Notes under the pieces: generated by a model | Told to the model about the DNA's origin: nothing | What the model saw: only the letters and a program-made list of their open reading frames with translations | The model's database searches: none | Part shown: positions 42,692 through 52,502 of the stretch, piece after piece | Layout of the letters: each line of letters starts with the position of its first letter | How positions within the stretch are numbered: the stretch's first letter is position 1 | Position numbers and translations under genes: made by a program | Source: Actinomycetes bacterium | GTDB lineage: Bacteria; Actinomycetota; Acidimicrobiia; Acidimicrobiales; GCA-2861595 | Direction of reading: 5' to 3' | DNA: 63,386 nucleotides | Assembly (NCBI GenBank): GCA_023264975.1 | Contig: JAHFUS010000010.1 | Span: forward strand, 1-63,386

Positions 42692-45484
42692 TCAAGCGGG
42701 GCCGTCGTCGTCGGCGAACCCCTCCCACCCGAGGAGCCGGGCCACGTCGCCGACCGAGTAGGCCCCGTTCTCCCACAGCCGGCCCGGGGCCGTCCGGACG
42801 AGGAAGCCGCGGTAGGCGCTCGTCGCCACGTCCGCCGCCGGGTCGGCCTCCACCATGGTGCGATAGGCCGCCAGCGCGGTGGCAGCCACGTCCGTCATGT
42901 CCTCGTCCTCGACGCTCATCGCCGCGTGCAGCAGGGCCGTGCTCAAGAACGCCTTGGCGTCGTCGTGGGTACGCGGGCTCGCGGTCAGCGGCTCGGCCAG
43001 GAGCCGCTGACCGTCGTCGACCGCCCGCAGGCGGGCCCGCAGCCGGTCGATGCACCGGCGGATGCCGGGGCCTTCGGAGCCGGCGCCGCTGCTCTCGCGC
43101 CGCTGCTGCTCCAGGTCGTCGACCAGCCGTCGATGGTGCTCACCGGCCATGTCGAACAGGCGGCGGTTCACACCGATGACCTGTTGCTGCCAGCCGTCGT
43201 AGACGGTGATGGCGGCCCGCTCGCTCCGGAAGACGGCAAGGATCTCCCCGCCGTTGTCGATCTTCATCCCTCCGGCGGCGACGGTGTTCTCCGCAAGGCT
43301 CGCCAGGGTGGTGTCCTCGCCGCTGGTGACGGCATAGGGATTGCTGCGGAACCGGGCCCGGTCGTCCGACGCGGTGAGCTGGGCACACGTGAGCATCCTG
43401 CTGCCGGAGCGGTGCTCGTGGTTCGCCCGCAGCGTCACCCTTACCGATTGGGGCGGCCCCTCGTCCCCGCAGGCGACGTCCACGACGACGGCGAAGTGGG
43501 TGTCCCTGGTGATCGAGTCCCTGCCCGGGGGGACGAGGGCATCGGCGGCCTCCTCACCGGCCTCCGCCACCCGCACCCGCGCCGGCCTGCCCGACCCGGG
43601 CTTGCCGGGCTTGGCCGGCGCCCCGTGGTCGACCAGTTGCAGCGAGTTGTGGGCCAGGTTGATCCCGACCTGGCGCATGGCCGCCTCGATGGCCTCCTGG
43701 GCGGTGGCGCCGACGAACTCCGTGAACGACGCTGGCGCCCGGTAGATCGGCTCGAATGCGAGGGTGACGGCGCGCCCGGCCTCCGCTCGGGTCCGCTCCC
43801 CAGCTGCCCGGGCGCTCTTGCGCTTCCGGCCCCGCAACACTTCCAGGCGGGCCGACACCTTGAACCACAGGAACTCCCGGCCGGACCCCACCTCGAGCGC
43901 GGCTCCACGGTGGCCGTTCCGCCTGCGCTTCGAGGACCGCTCGTAGCGGCCACCCGACGGGCTCTTTGCCCGGCCGGCGGCGGACCAGCCCGTCCAGCCC
44001 AGGCGGCGCAGGACGAGCCCGCTCCAGCGATCGCCGAAGCGGCGCTTGCCGTGACCCCCCGCCGGGGCGGCCAGCCCGCCGAGGCCGAAGACGACCCCCA
44101 GGTTCCCCACGTGGGCGCCCCAGCCCAGAACCGTCTCGAGCAGGAGGCTGCCGTGGAGCGGCGCCACCGCGTCGGGGTCGGGAAGGAACGCGCTGAGCAC
44201 GCCCAGCACGCTGCTGGCCACTGCGGCGGTGCCGAGCAAGTACCGAAGGTCGGTCGTCGGCTCGGGGCTGCGGCCGGAAGGGAGGTGCCAGAGGCTGTAG
44301 CCGAGACCGACGACCGAGACCGCCAGCGCGACCCACCTTTGGTCGAGCATGCCGAGGTGCCGCCCGCGCGCCAGCACCGCCAGGGCGGCGCCGATGGTGA
44401 CGGCCGAACCCAGCAGCACCAACGACATACGCCGACCGATACCGGTGTCCGGTACAGGCTCGGGCCCCGGCCCGTCCGCCGCCGGCGCCTCCCCCTCCTC
44501 GGTGACGGGAACGGATGGCTCCTCGACGGCGTCGGCATCGCCAGCGGCCGTTGCGCCTGCGTCCGCGTCACGAAGGTCGACCATCGCCTCGCCGTCCCCC
44601 ACGGAGTGGCGCCCGACGCCTCGGGAGGCGACCAGCCCGACGGCCAGGAGGACGACGGCCAGCCGCCCGTGCAACGTGACTTTTTCCGCTACATCGACCA
44701 GGCCCGACGACACCGCGCCCGTTCCGGTGACGAGGTGTCGGAGACGCCAGTCGAACAGGGCGTGGTCGAAGACGACGAGGGACAGGGCAACGACAGCCGG
44801 CACGTAGCGCCAGGGACGGGTCGGGAGCCGCATCGCGATGCCGGCCGCCATGCCGACCAGGGCGGCACCGATGGCGTGGCCGGCAAAGGACGTGGCCGAG
44901 GCGCCGGCCGAGCCGGGGACGTTGTGCATCCCCGCCAGGAGGGGGCTCACGTAGTCGGGCGCGACGTGGAGGCTCCCGGTCGCCAGGGCCGCTTGTGCGA
45001 CCAGGAGGCCGAGCCCGCTCGCCAGTCCGGCCAGAGCGGCGTCGGCCACGACCGGGACGCGCCGGCGGTCGCCCGAAACGCCCAGGAGCAGCAGCGGTGC
45101 ACAAGTCGCCAGGGCCTCGACGAGGGGACCGACGACATGCAGTGTGGGGCGAGCAAAGACGAAGCCGGCGGCCCGCTCCAGCACCACGGACGTGGTGCCG
45201 GCGAAGACCGCCCCCAGGCCGAAGAACGCCGCGAGGTTGCCCGGCGACAACGTGGACCGCCCGGCGAGGACCCGGACCTCGGCGAACAGGACGGCGGGCA
45301 GGACCAGGAGGTCGGCGACGGCGCCGAGACCCTGCGGGCTGTCGGGACGCAGGACGACCCAGGCCAGCGCGACGGCGGCGCCGAGGGCGGCGAGCAGCCG
45401 GTCGGGCACGCCCGGCGCCGTCGACCTCGACCGCGAGTTCGGCGTACGACCGCCCGGCGTCTCGACCTCGTCGGCGACCGTCAA
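42692..45484 (-). CDS. Large polytopic membrane protein, PrsW-like N-terminus, unknown C-terminal domain
   Basis: About 930 residues if TTG at 45484 is used, 10 bp after the OmpA-domain stop; the exact start is uncertain. The N-terminal half has about eight membrane helices with PrsW-like motifs (VVGPLVEALATCAPLLLLG, SFAGHAIGAALVGMAAG, VVFDHALFDW), plus an acidic linker and four more helices. The C-terminal ~400 residues (FLWFKVSARLEVLRGRKRKS onward) are soluble, match nothing I know, and end near LLGWEGFADDDGPA. It closes the pilus operon. If it is a protease, regulation of pilus or envelope proteins is possible. Confidence 0.55.
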   Translation of the reverse strand: MTVADEVETPGGRTPNSRSRSTAPGVPDRLLAALGAAVALAWVVLRPDSPQGLGAVADLLVLPAVLFAEVRVLAGRSTLSPGNLAAFFGLGAVFAGTTSVVLERAAGFVFARPTLHVVGPLVEALATCAPLLLLGVSGDRRRVPVVADAALAGLASGLGLLVAQAALATGSLHVAPDYVSPLLAGMHNVPGSAGASATSFAGHAIGAALVGMAAGIAMRLPTRPWRYVPAVVALSLVVFDHALFDWRLRHLVTGTGAVSSGLVDVAEKVTLHGRLAVVLLAVGLVASRGVGRHSVGDGEAMVDLRDADAGATAAGDADAVEEPSVPVTEEGEAPAADGPGPEPVPDTGIGRRMSLVLLGSAVTIGAALAVLARGRHLGMLDQRWVALAVSVVGLGYSLWHLPSGRSPEPTTDLRYLLGTAAVASSVLGVLSAFLPDPDAVAPLHGSLLLETVLGWGAHVGNLGVVFGLGGLAAPAGGHGKRRFGDRWSGLVLRRLGWTGWSAAGRAKSPSGGRYERSSKRRRNGHRGAALEVGSGREFLWFKVSARLEVLRGRKRKSARAAGERTRAEAGRAVTLAFEPIYRAPASFTEFVGATAQEAIEAAMRQVGINLAHNSLQLVDHGAPAKPGKPGSGRPARVRVAEAGEEAADALVPPGRDSITRDTHFAVVVDVACGDEGPPQSVRVTLRANHEHRSGSRMLTCAQLTASDDRARFRSNPYAVTSGEDTTLASLAENTVAAGGMKIDNGGEILAVFRSERAAITVYDGWQQQVIGVNRRLFDMAGEHHRRLVDDLEQQRRESSGAGSEGPGIRRCIDRLRARLRAVDDGQRLLAEPLTASPRTHDDAKAFLSTALLHAAMSVEDEDMTDVAATALAAYRTMVEADPAADVATSAYRGFLVRTAPGRLWENGAYSVGDVARLLGWEGFADDDGPA

Positions 45485-45494
45485 GGCCGTACCG

Positions 45495-46046
45495 TCAACG
45501 GCCGAGGATGACAACTTCGACCCTGCGGTTGCGCTGGCGGTTCTGCTCGCTGTCGTTCGGTGCAATGGGCCGGGACTCGCCGAACGCCTTCACGACGAGC
45601 GTCTCGGCGGCGATGCCGTTGACGATGATCAGGTGCTCCCGGACGGCGTTGGCCCGACGCTCGGACAGGCCCTGGTTGAACTGGTCGGTGCCCACGTCGT
45701 CGGTGTGGCCCTGGATCTCGACCTGGGCGCCGGCGTAGAAGCCGACCACCTCCGCCACCTTGTCGAGCGTGGTCGACGCATCAGGGCGGACGTCGGCCTT
45801 GTTGAAGTCGAACAGCACCTGCTCGGGAAGCGGCACCACCAGGCCCTGCTCCGACTGCGTCGCATTTAGGTCCGTGAGGATCTGCTTGACCTCCGTCTCC
45901 CGGCTCGGCGCCGCCGTGGTGGTCGTCGTGGGGGCCGGGAGCGGGCGGGGTGGCAGCGGGCGGGGACCCGGCAGGGCGGCTGTGCTCACGAGCGCCAGTA
46001 GTGCGAGCACCGGGATCGCGGTGAACGGACCGACGCGCGGCGTCAC
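45495..46046 (-). CDS. OmpA-family peptidoglycan-binding protein
   Basis: 183 residues from GTG, overlapping the stop of the giant pilus protein (GTGA). A signal/anchor segment (about 8-28) and a Pro/Thr-rich linker precede an OmpA-C domain: VLFDFNKADVRPDASTTLDKVAEVV, then IQGHTDDVGTDQFNQGLSERRANAV, and NRQRNRRVEVVIL. The domain binds meso-DAP peptidoglycan through the Asp/Arg pair (D in TDDVG, R in LSERRA). It likely ties the pilus machinery to the wall. Confidence 0.88.
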   Translation of the reverse strand: MTPRVGPFTAIPVLALLALVSTAALPGPRPLPPRPLPAPTTTTTAAPSRETEVKQILTDLNATQSEQGLVVPLPEQVLFDFNKADVRPDASTTLDKVAEVVGFYAGAQVEIQGHTDDVGTDQFNQGLSERRANAVREHLIIVNGIAAETLVVKAFGESRPIAPNDSEQNRQRNRRVEVVILGR

Positions 46047-49000
46047 CTCAGGACGCTCCACCCCTGTACCTGCACCGTGTCCTGGGTGGCGTCGAAAGCG
46101 ACACGGGCCCGCAGCAACGGGCCGGAGAGGAGGTCGAGGGTGATCCCGTCGAGATCGGCGGTGGCCCCCGTGGCCGGGGGACCGGCCAGCGTGACGGTGT
46201 AGGTGACGGTGAGGCCGGAGGGGCCGATCTTGGCCAGGCTGTCGAGGCCGCAGGGGGTGAGGTCGACCTGGTCCTCTATCAGCAAACCGGAACGCGACAA
46301 CCGGAACGGCTGGGTGCACGCTGGGAGGCCGCCGACGGTGATGGTCATCGCGTCGATGTCGACATCTTCGCGATGGGCGATTCGCAGCACCGCGGCGTCG
46401 ATCGGCGCGCCGGCCGGCAGCGTGCTCTGGGCGAAGTTCTCCAACGTGATGGAGGCCGAGGCACCAGGGCCGCTGAGCGCGGCCTGGGCCAGCGCGCCGT
46501 CGATCGCCAGGGCGTTGCTTTCGCTGGTGAACCCAGCCGTCGTGGGTGTCACCGCCCGGGCCGTCACGTCGGGGTAGGCGGTTAACCGTACGGGCTCGGG
46601 TGGCACGCCCATTACCGGCCGCGTGAACCTGGCGGCGGCCCTGAGACCGAGCTTGATGGCGCGGGCCACCAGGCCTCGCGTGAGGACCTGTCCGTCGAGC
46701 CCGTCCATGGAGATGTCCAGCGCCGCCGTCGGGGCGTACACAGTTCCCTGGGCGACGAAGCGGGTCGTAGTGTCGCCGGGCGCCGGCTGGACGCTCACGA
46801 GGGCGCACGCGCCGACGGTGCCGGGATAGGGGGCGGTGGTGAGGCAGCCGTCGAGCGGCCGGAACGTCGGCGGGCGGTAGACGATGTCGAGCTCGATGCC
46901 GTCGAGGCGATCGGTGCCCGATGTCGCCTGGTAGGTGACATCGAGGACGGCGCCGTCGAGCCGTGCGGTGCCGGCGGTGGCGACGCCGTCGAGAGTGGCC
47001 TCGTAGGTCACTGCCAGGTCCGCGAGCTGCGCGGCCGTGGTAAGGCCGCAGGCCGTCCTCAGGTCGACGGTGTCGGTGCCAAGGGTGGCGCGGGGCGCGA
47101 AGGTCTGCGTGACGCACGGTGTACCTGCGAGCGAGACAGTCACCGCCACCGGCGCCACCCCGGCGTCATCCTGGTGGGCGACCCGTAGCACGGCCGCGCT
47201 GATCGGTGAGGCGCCCGGCGGTGCCGCCTGGTTGTAGCCGTTGAGGGTGATCGTGGCGGGCGTGGTGCCGGTGAGTGCGGCGTCCGACGTGAGCGGCGCC
47301 GGCAGTTCACCGACCGCCCGGGCGTTGTCCGGGTTGGCGAAGCCGGTGACGGCGCTGGTCGAGGCCGGCAGCTGGGTCGTGCTCGTGGACGTCGGGGCGA
47401 CGGCGGTGAACGTGGCGGCCAGCGTGGCCAGCTTGGCCGGGTCGTCGAGGCCGCACGTGCGGAGGTCGACGCTGCGGTCGGTGCCGATGGCGGCGGGGTG
47501 GCGCGGAAGCGTCTGGATCGGGCAGGTGCTCCCGGTGAACGTCGTCGTCAAGCTCGGCGCGCCCATCCACGGGTCGTCCTGGTGCGCCACCCGCAACACG
47601 GCCGAGTCGATCGCCGAACCGGCCGGCAGCGGGACGGCGTTGAAGCCGCTGACCGTGAGATCCGCAGGCGCCGCGGGGTTGGCCAGCGTGATGTCGGCCG
47701 TCAGCGGCGCCGGCTGCTCGCCGATCGCCTTGGCGTTGTCGGGGTCGGCGAACCCGGGGGTGGTGGTGCCGGCAGTCGTCGGTCGCCGGACCGAGGGCGG
47801 ACGGTAGGCGAGATCCAGCACCACACCGTCGACGCGGGCGGTGGCGTCGGGGGGCGTGACTGTGGCCGCGGTGAGGTTGGCCGTGTAGGTGACGCCGATC
47901 CCGGTGAGCTTGGTGATGTCGATGAGGCTGCACGGCGCCGCTGTCAGGTCGATCGGGTCGGTGCCGAGGGCAGCGGCCCGCTTGGTGAGCGGCGGCGCAC
48001 ACGAACCACCGGGATAGGTGACGGTCAGCGTCGGCGTGTCCATAGGCCCGAGGTCCTGGTGGGCGACCCGCAGCATGGCCGAATCCACGAACGAGCCGGC
48101 CGGCACCGCAGGCGGCTGGTCGTAACCGGTGAAGGTGAGAGACGCCGTCGGTGCGGCCGTGGTAAGGGTGGCGTCCGAGGTGAGCGCTACGGGCTGTTCA
48201 CCGACGACCTTGGCCTGGTCGGGCGTGGTGAACGATCCGGGCGTCGGGCCCGATGTGACCGCGAGCGCCGAGCGGGTTAGCGCCGGCGGGCGGTAGACGA
48301 GTTCGAGCCACATGCCGTCGAGGCGAGCCGTGGCCGTGGGGCCGGCGCCGTCGAGAGCCACGGTATAGGTAGCCGTGAGGCCGGCGAGCTCCGCCGGGAG
48401 ATCGAGCCCGCACGCCTTGAGGTCGATGCGGTCGTCCACCACCGAGGTGCCGAAGCGTTGGGGCACGAGCAGCGAACTGCAGCCTCCGACCGCCACGCCA
48501 CCGATGGCAACTCCGACGGTGGGCTGCGTCATCTGGCCCTCGTCGCGATGGGCGACCCGCAACACCGCGGCGTCGATCGTGGAGCCAGGCGGGATTGGCG
48601 GGTCGCCCAGCCCGGCCACCGTGATGGACGCTGTCGGCGAGCCGACGGAGAGCGAGGCGTCGGCGGTGAGGGCGACGGGCTGGTCGCCGATCTCGAGGGC
48701 GTTCGCCGTGGTGCCGAAGCCCGCCGAGGCGGTGACCACCGTGGGCTTGCCCGTGACGGGAGTGCGGTACGTGACCTCGATGGCGATCCCGTCGAGCTTG
48801 TCGGTGGCGCTGGTGCCACCGGGCGCCAAGGTGGCCGCGTAGGCGGCGGCCAGGTTGTTGAGGGCGGCGGGCGTGGTGACACCACAGGTCACCTTCAGGT
48901 CGACCCGGTCCTCCATGAGGGTCGGTCGCACCGGAAGGGCGACGGCCTGGGCGCCGGCGCAGGTGCTGTTGGGGACCGCCACCTTGATCGATGTGGCGTC

Positions 49001-50287
49001 GAGGTCGGCGCCCGAGCCGATGTCCTGGTGGACCACCCGCAGCGCGGCGGCGTCGATGAGAGCGCCGTCCGGGATCCTCGGCCGGAAGGCGGTGAGCGTG
49101 ACGGCGGCCGAACTCGACGGGCCGGCGGCGAGGCCGGCGTCGGACGTGAGGGGCGCCGGCCCCTCGCCGACGGTCGTGGCGTTGGCGGGGTTCTCGAACC
49201 TGCTCACACCCGTCCAGTCGGTGGGAACGAGGTTGTGGACCGGGCGGTCGCCGGGCATGCCGTAGAGCGCTATGGACTGCTCGGTCGAGCTGGGCTTTGC
49301 GCACAGCTCGACCCTGCCCTTCGTGATCTGGACACGGGTGCCGCCGCCGGCGACCACCTGCACGCCGTCGTTCGGCACCGCGTCGCCCGCCGTCCTACAG
49401 CTCCCCGGGACCGTGATCGCCGGCCGGGCGGGTGCAGCCGGGTCCCAGCCCTTGGGCGTTCCCGCCACCACGTCGGTCGCGGGGTTGTCGAACGTCCACG
49501 TGCCGGCGCCGCCCCGGAACGTGAAGTCCAGGTAGTAGTCGCCCGGCTTCATCCACACGACCTTGCCGGGGCACGACCCGGCGATCGTCGTGAAGGCGGA
49601 CAGGGCGGCGGCGTCGTCGTAGTAGCCCGGATCGAGGGTCACCAGCCACCCGGCCGGACAGGCCGGCACCGTCCGGCGGGCCGGGACCGTGGACCTGGCC
49701 TTGGCGTAGTCGGGGTCGCGGCCCTGGGACGGGTCGGCGCCACCGGCCGCATTGGCGCACCTCAGCGGCACGGCTGGGGACGTCTGGATGTCGCCGGTGC
49801 AGTCGCCGGTGGCCGACACCTGGCCCTGCACGACCAGGGTGGCCCCGGCCGCCACCGTGGAGTTCGAGAAGATGTTGCCGAGCACGCGCTGCTCGAAGCC
49901 CGGGTAGGTGGAGACGCCCTCGGCGCCGGCGGTCCCCAGGGCCAAGAGGGCGTTCACCGGCTTGGTGGCCCGGCCGCTGGCCGGCCGGTCGTCGTCGACG
50001 CAGCGAACGATCACGCCCTGGCCGTAGAGCGGCAGACCGTCGGGCCCCGAGGGCGCCCTGTAGTCGTTACAGGCGCCGCCGCCCCGGAACCGGTTGATGG
50101 CGGCGTTGACGGCGCCGTCGGTGGCGTAGGCGGAACGGCCCTGCTCGTCGTAGCTCTCCGAGGCCCGCAGCCCGACCTCGGCGAAGCTGATCACCGACGC
50201 CACGAAGAGGCCGAAGATCGTGACGAAGAACAGGGCCATGAGGAGCGCACTGCCCTCCTCGCTCCGCGCCCGTTGGGCCCGTTTCAC
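46043..50287 (-). CDS. Giant PilX-like protein with about six tandem ~140-160-residue modules
   Basis: 1414 residues from GTG, overlapping the stop of the upstream prepilin (GTGA). The N-terminus (RSEEGSALLMALFFVTIFG) is a PilX/prepilin-type hydrophobic helix. Residues to ~360 form a Cys-containing domain. Modules then start near 361, 519, 680, 842, 980 and 1250, each with [F/G]-x-P-x-N-A-x-x-[V/I]-GExPAPLTSDA, then IDxAVLRVAHQDxG, a Cys pair around GTDxVDLxxCGL, and ARLDGxVLDxxYRPP. An insertion with a second domain lies between modules 5 and 6. Probably a pilus-tip adhesin or stalk; function not known. Confidence 0.75.
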   Translation of the reverse strand: MKRAQRARSEEGSALLMALFFVTIFGLFVASVISFAEVGLRASESYDEQGRSAYATDGAVNAAINRFRGGGACNDYRAPSGPDGLPLYGQGVIVRCVDDDRPASGRATKPVNALLALGTAGAEGVSTYPGFEQRVLGNIFSNSTVAAGATLVVQGQVSATGDCTGDIQTSPAVPLRCANAAGGADPSQGRDPDYAKARSTVPARRTVPACPAGWLVTLDPGYYDDAAALSAFTTIAGSCPGKVVWMKPGDYYLDFTFRGGAGTWTFDNPATDVVAGTPKGWDPAAPARPAITVPGSCRTAGDAVPNDGVQVVAGGGTRVQITKGRVELCAKPSSTEQSIALYGMPGDRPVHNLVPTDWTGVSRFENPANATTVGEGPAPLTSDAGLAAGPSSSAAVTLTAFRPRIPDGALIDAAALRVVHQDIGSGADLDATSIKVAVPNSTCAGAQAVALPVRPTLMEDRVDLKVTCGVTTPAALNNLAAAYAATLAPGGTSATDKLDGIAIEVTYRTPVTGKPTVVTASAGFGTTANALEIGDQPVALTADASLSVGSPTASITVAGLGDPPIPPGSTIDAAVLRVAHRDEGQMTQPTVGVAIGGVAVGGCSSLLVPQRFGTSVVDDRIDLKACGLDLPAELAGLTATYTVALDGAGPTATARLDGMWLELVYRPPALTRSALAVTSGPTPGSFTTPDQAKVVGEQPVALTSDATLTTAAPTASLTFTGYDQPPAVPAGSFVDSAMLRVAHQDLGPMDTPTLTVTYPGGSCAPPLTKRAAALGTDPIDLTAAPCSLIDITKLTGIGVTYTANLTAATVTPPDATARVDGVVLDLAYRPPSVRRPTTAGTTTPGFADPDNAKAIGEQPAPLTADITLANPAAPADLTVSGFNAVPLPAGSAIDSAVLRVAHQDDPWMGAPSLTTTFTGSTCPIQTLPRHPAAIGTDRSVDLRTCGLDDPAKLATLAATFTAVAPTSTSTTQLPASTSAVTGFANPDNARAVGELPAPLTSDAALTGTTPATITLNGYNQAAPPGASPISAAVLRVAHQDDAGVAPVAVTVSLAGTPCVTQTFAPRATLGTDTVDLRTACGLTTAAQLADLAVTYEATLDGVATAGTARLDGAVLDVTYQATSGTDRLDGIELDIVYRPPTFRPLDGCLTTAPYPGTVGACALVSVQPAPGDTTTRFVAQGTVYAPTAALDISMDGLDGQVLTRGLVARAIKLGLRAAARFTRPVMGVPPEPVRLTAYPDVTARAVTPTTAGFTSESNALAIDGALAQAALSGPGASASITLENFAQSTLPAGAPIDAAVLRIAHREDVDIDAMTITVGGLPACTQPFRLSRSGLLIEDQVDLTPCGLDSLAKIGPSGLTVTYTVTLAGPPATGATADLDGITLDLLSGPLLRARVAFDATQDTVQVQGWSVLR

Positions 50288-50853
50288 GGCGACACCGCAG
50301 TCCGGCGGTGCACCGTGAGGGCGAGCGTCGGCTCGGACCGGACCTCGAGGGTCACCTTGGCCGGAGTCCCCGAGGCCGGGCACCCTGGACCGGCGTCGCA
50401 GATCGCCGTCACCGGAACGGGGTCACCGACCTTGGTGGTGAAGTGGCCGAGGATCTTCTGGCCGATCGGACCGCCTGGCACCCCGCTGCACGACCAGCGG
50501 ACCAGTTCCTGGTCGGTGCCGGTCGCAGGGTCGAGCCCGTACGACACCCTCCGCGAAAGGCCCTGGTCGGTCCACGAGAGGGTGACGATCAGGTTCGCCG
50601 TGCCGCTGGCGCAGCCGGGATCCGATGTGGACACGACGTCGGCGCTCTGCATGTCGCCCGTGAAGAACGAGGTGAGCGCTTGGGTGGCGACCGAGCGGGA
50701 CGAACTCGCCGCCGTGGCGTCGGTCGTCCGCAGGCCGAGGATGATCGCCTCCGTGAGGACGAAGCCGATGATCCCGAGGATCACGACGACGACCAGCACC
50801 TCGATCAGCGTGAAACCGGTCTCGTCGCCACGTCGCCGCGCGCAGGATCTCAT
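50284..50853 (-). CDS. Type IV prepilin-like protein (second of the pair)
   Basis: 189 residues. The class III signal is short and basic (MRSCARRRGDET) before G|FTLIEVLVVVVILGIIG, with Glu5 of the mature protein present. The rest carries the family's beta region and two Cys pairs (DPGCASG, ICDAGPGCPASG). It starts ATGA-overlapped with the upstream prepilin and ends GTGA-overlapped with the giant gene. Because it is larger than a major pilin it is likely a minor pilin. Confidence 0.85.
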   Translation of the reverse strand: MRSCARRRGDETGFTLIEVLVVVVILGIIGFVLTEAIILGLRTTDATAASSSRSVATQALTSFFTGDMQSADVVSTSDPGCASGTANLIVTLSWTDQGLSRRVSYGLDPATGTDQELVRWSCSGVPGGPIGQKILGHFTTKVGDPVPVTAICDAGPGCPASGTPAKVTLEVRSEPTLALTVHRRTAVSP

Positions 50854-51287
50854 GGCCTTCGCTTCACCACCCGCAGCGTTTCGGGGCTCGGCTGCCTGCC
50901 GCTGGTGGCGACGGCGCTGAGCACGATGAGCTGCAGACCGGTGTCCGAGCAGCTGGGCCCGGGAGGCATGAACTTGTTGGCGCCTCCGTCCCAGTAGCTC
51001 ACCGCTGTCACCGTCAGGTTGAACCCGGTGACGGGCGCCACCTGTCCCTGGTAGTCGGCGACGGTGCCCGGGCACCCCAGGTAGGGGAGCTTCTCGGCCG
51101 CAGTTCGGAGGGCCACGTCGGCGCCCGCCTTCTGCTTCTGCAGGTCCGAGCCGATGATGGCGGTGCCGATGCCGCCGACGATCACCACGAAGGCGATGCC
51201 CATGATTACGACCGCCACCAGGACCTCGATGAGGGTGGAGCCCGACTCCCCGCGCGACTGGCCGGCGGCCGAGCGTCGCCCCGTCAC
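50850..51287 (-). CDS. Type IV prepilin-like protein (first of the pair)
   Basis: 145 residues from GTG overlapping the pilC stop (GTGA). The prepilin motif is SGESGSTLIEVLVAVVIMGIA, i.e. cleavage before Ser/Thr with Glu5 retained; Ser replaces the usual Phe at +1. The globular part has a C-terminal disulfide pair candidate (CPGTVADYQ, CSDTGLQ). Probably a minor pilin or pseudopilin. Confidence 0.8.
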   Translation of the reverse strand: MTGRRSAAGQSRGESGSTLIEVLVAVVIMGIAFVVIVGGIGTAIIGSDLQKQKAGADVALRTAAEKLPYLGCPGTVADYQGQVAPVTGFNLTVTAVSYWDGGANKFMPPGPSCSDTGLQLIVLSAVATSGRQPSPETLRVVKRRP

Positions 51288-52495
51288 GTGAGGTCCACCT
51301 GGTTGTAGATGCCGTACATGGCGGACACGAGGGCGATCGCCACGAAGCCGACGAAGACGCCGACGAAGATCACGGCCATCGGCTCGAACAGCGTGGTGAG
51401 CTTCTTGAGCTTGTACTGGAGCTCGTTCTCGTAGTACGCCGCCATCGCCTCGAGCTGGTCGTCGAGCGTTCCCGTCTCCTCGCCGACGCGCATCATCGAC
51501 GTCACCGTCTTGGGGAAGAGCAGCGTGCGGGCGATGGGCCGGGCGATCCCGTCCCCCTCGATCATCTGTGTGCGGGCGACCTCCAGCGACCGTTCGTAGA
51601 CGAGGTTGTTGGCGCCGCTGCTGGCGAGGCGGAGCGACTCGGGGATCGGCACACCGGCCTCGAGCATCGACGTGAGGACGCGGCAGAACCGCTCGACGAC
51701 GGTGAAGCGCACCACGTCGCCGAGCACGGGCACGCTGAGGAGGGCCCGGTCCCGGTAGTAGCGGCCCCTGCCGGTGCGGATGGCGGCGATGAACCCGACG
51801 GCCACGAAGACGACGAAGGCCACCATCACCGGCCACCAGTTGCCGAGGAAGTCGGTGAAGGAGAGCAGCATGCGGGTGGCGAGCGGGAGCTTGGCATCGA
51901 ACGACTGGAAGAACGTCTTGAAGCGGGGGAGGACGAAGACGGTGATCACGCCCACCGTGATGAAGGCCATCACCATCACGACCGCCGGGTACGCCAGCGC
52001 GGCTCGGATCTTGCGCTTCGCCTCCATGTCGCGCTCGACGTACTTCGAGAGCTGGCGCAGCACGACGTCGAGCTCGCCGGTGGCCTCTGCTGACTGGAGC
52101 ACGGCCATGTAGAACGGCGGGAAGGCGTCCTTGTGGGCCGCCATGGCGGTGGCGAAGCTCTCGCCGAACCGCAGCGAGTCGGACACTTCGGTGACGACCT
52201 TCTTCAGGGCCTTGCTGCCGGTCTCCTCCTCGATGATCGCGAGGGCGTCGATGAGCGGGAGCCCGGACGACACGAAGGCCGCCATCTGCCGGGAGAAGTT
52301 GGCCAGCTCGACGGGCTTCACCTTCGTGGGGGTGAGCTCGAACTGGAGGAAGCTGCGCACCTCCGGCTTGACCAGCTGGACCTGCATCCCCTGGCGGGTG
52401 AGGCTGTCGGTGACACCCTCGACGCTCGATCCCTTGACGACGCCGACGAGCGAATTGCCTTCGGAACTGACTGCGGCGTAGCGGAACTTGGCCAT
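51284..52495 (-). CDS. pilC: Type IV pilus inner-membrane platform protein PilC (GspF family)
   Basis: 403 residues from ATG at 52495, 7 bp after pilB. Two GspF domains are seen: the first with ELANFSRQMAAFVSSGLPLIDAL and EVSDSLRFGESFATAMA, the second with VERFCRVLTSMLEAGVPIPESLRLAS and MMRVGEETGTLDDQLEAMAAYYENEL. Three membrane helices lie in the standard places. It couples PilB to pilin extraction. Confidence 0.9.
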   Translation of the reverse strand: MAKFRYAAVSSEGNSLVGVVKGSSVEGVTDSLTRQGMQVQLVKPEVRSFLQFELTPTKVKPVELANFSRQMAAFVSSGLPLIDALAIIEEETGSKALKKVVTEVSDSLRFGESFATAMAAHKDAFPPFYMAVLQSAEATGELDVVLRQLSKYVERDMEAKRKIRAALAYPAVVMVMAFITVGVITVFVLPRFKTFFQSFDAKLPLATRMLLSFTDFLGNWWPVMVAFVVFVAVGFIAAIRTGRGRYYRDRALLSVPVLGDVVRFTVVERFCRVLTSMLEAGVPIPESLRLASSGANNLVYERSLEVARTQMIEGDGIARPIARTLLFPKTVTSMMRVGEETGTLDDQLEAMAAYYENELQYKLKKLTTLFEPMAVIFVGVFVGFVAIALVSAMYGIYNQVDLT

Positions 52496-52502
52496 CGCGC
52501 TC

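Noticed and set aside
42926-45511. An 861-codon open frame antisense to the PrsW-like gene
   Set aside because: No motif, and the sense strand has membrane helices and operon overlap.
48458-50920. An 820-codon open frame antisense to the giant pilus gene
   Set aside because: Same artefact; composition is low-complexity and the sense frame has clear modules and coupled start/stop overlaps.
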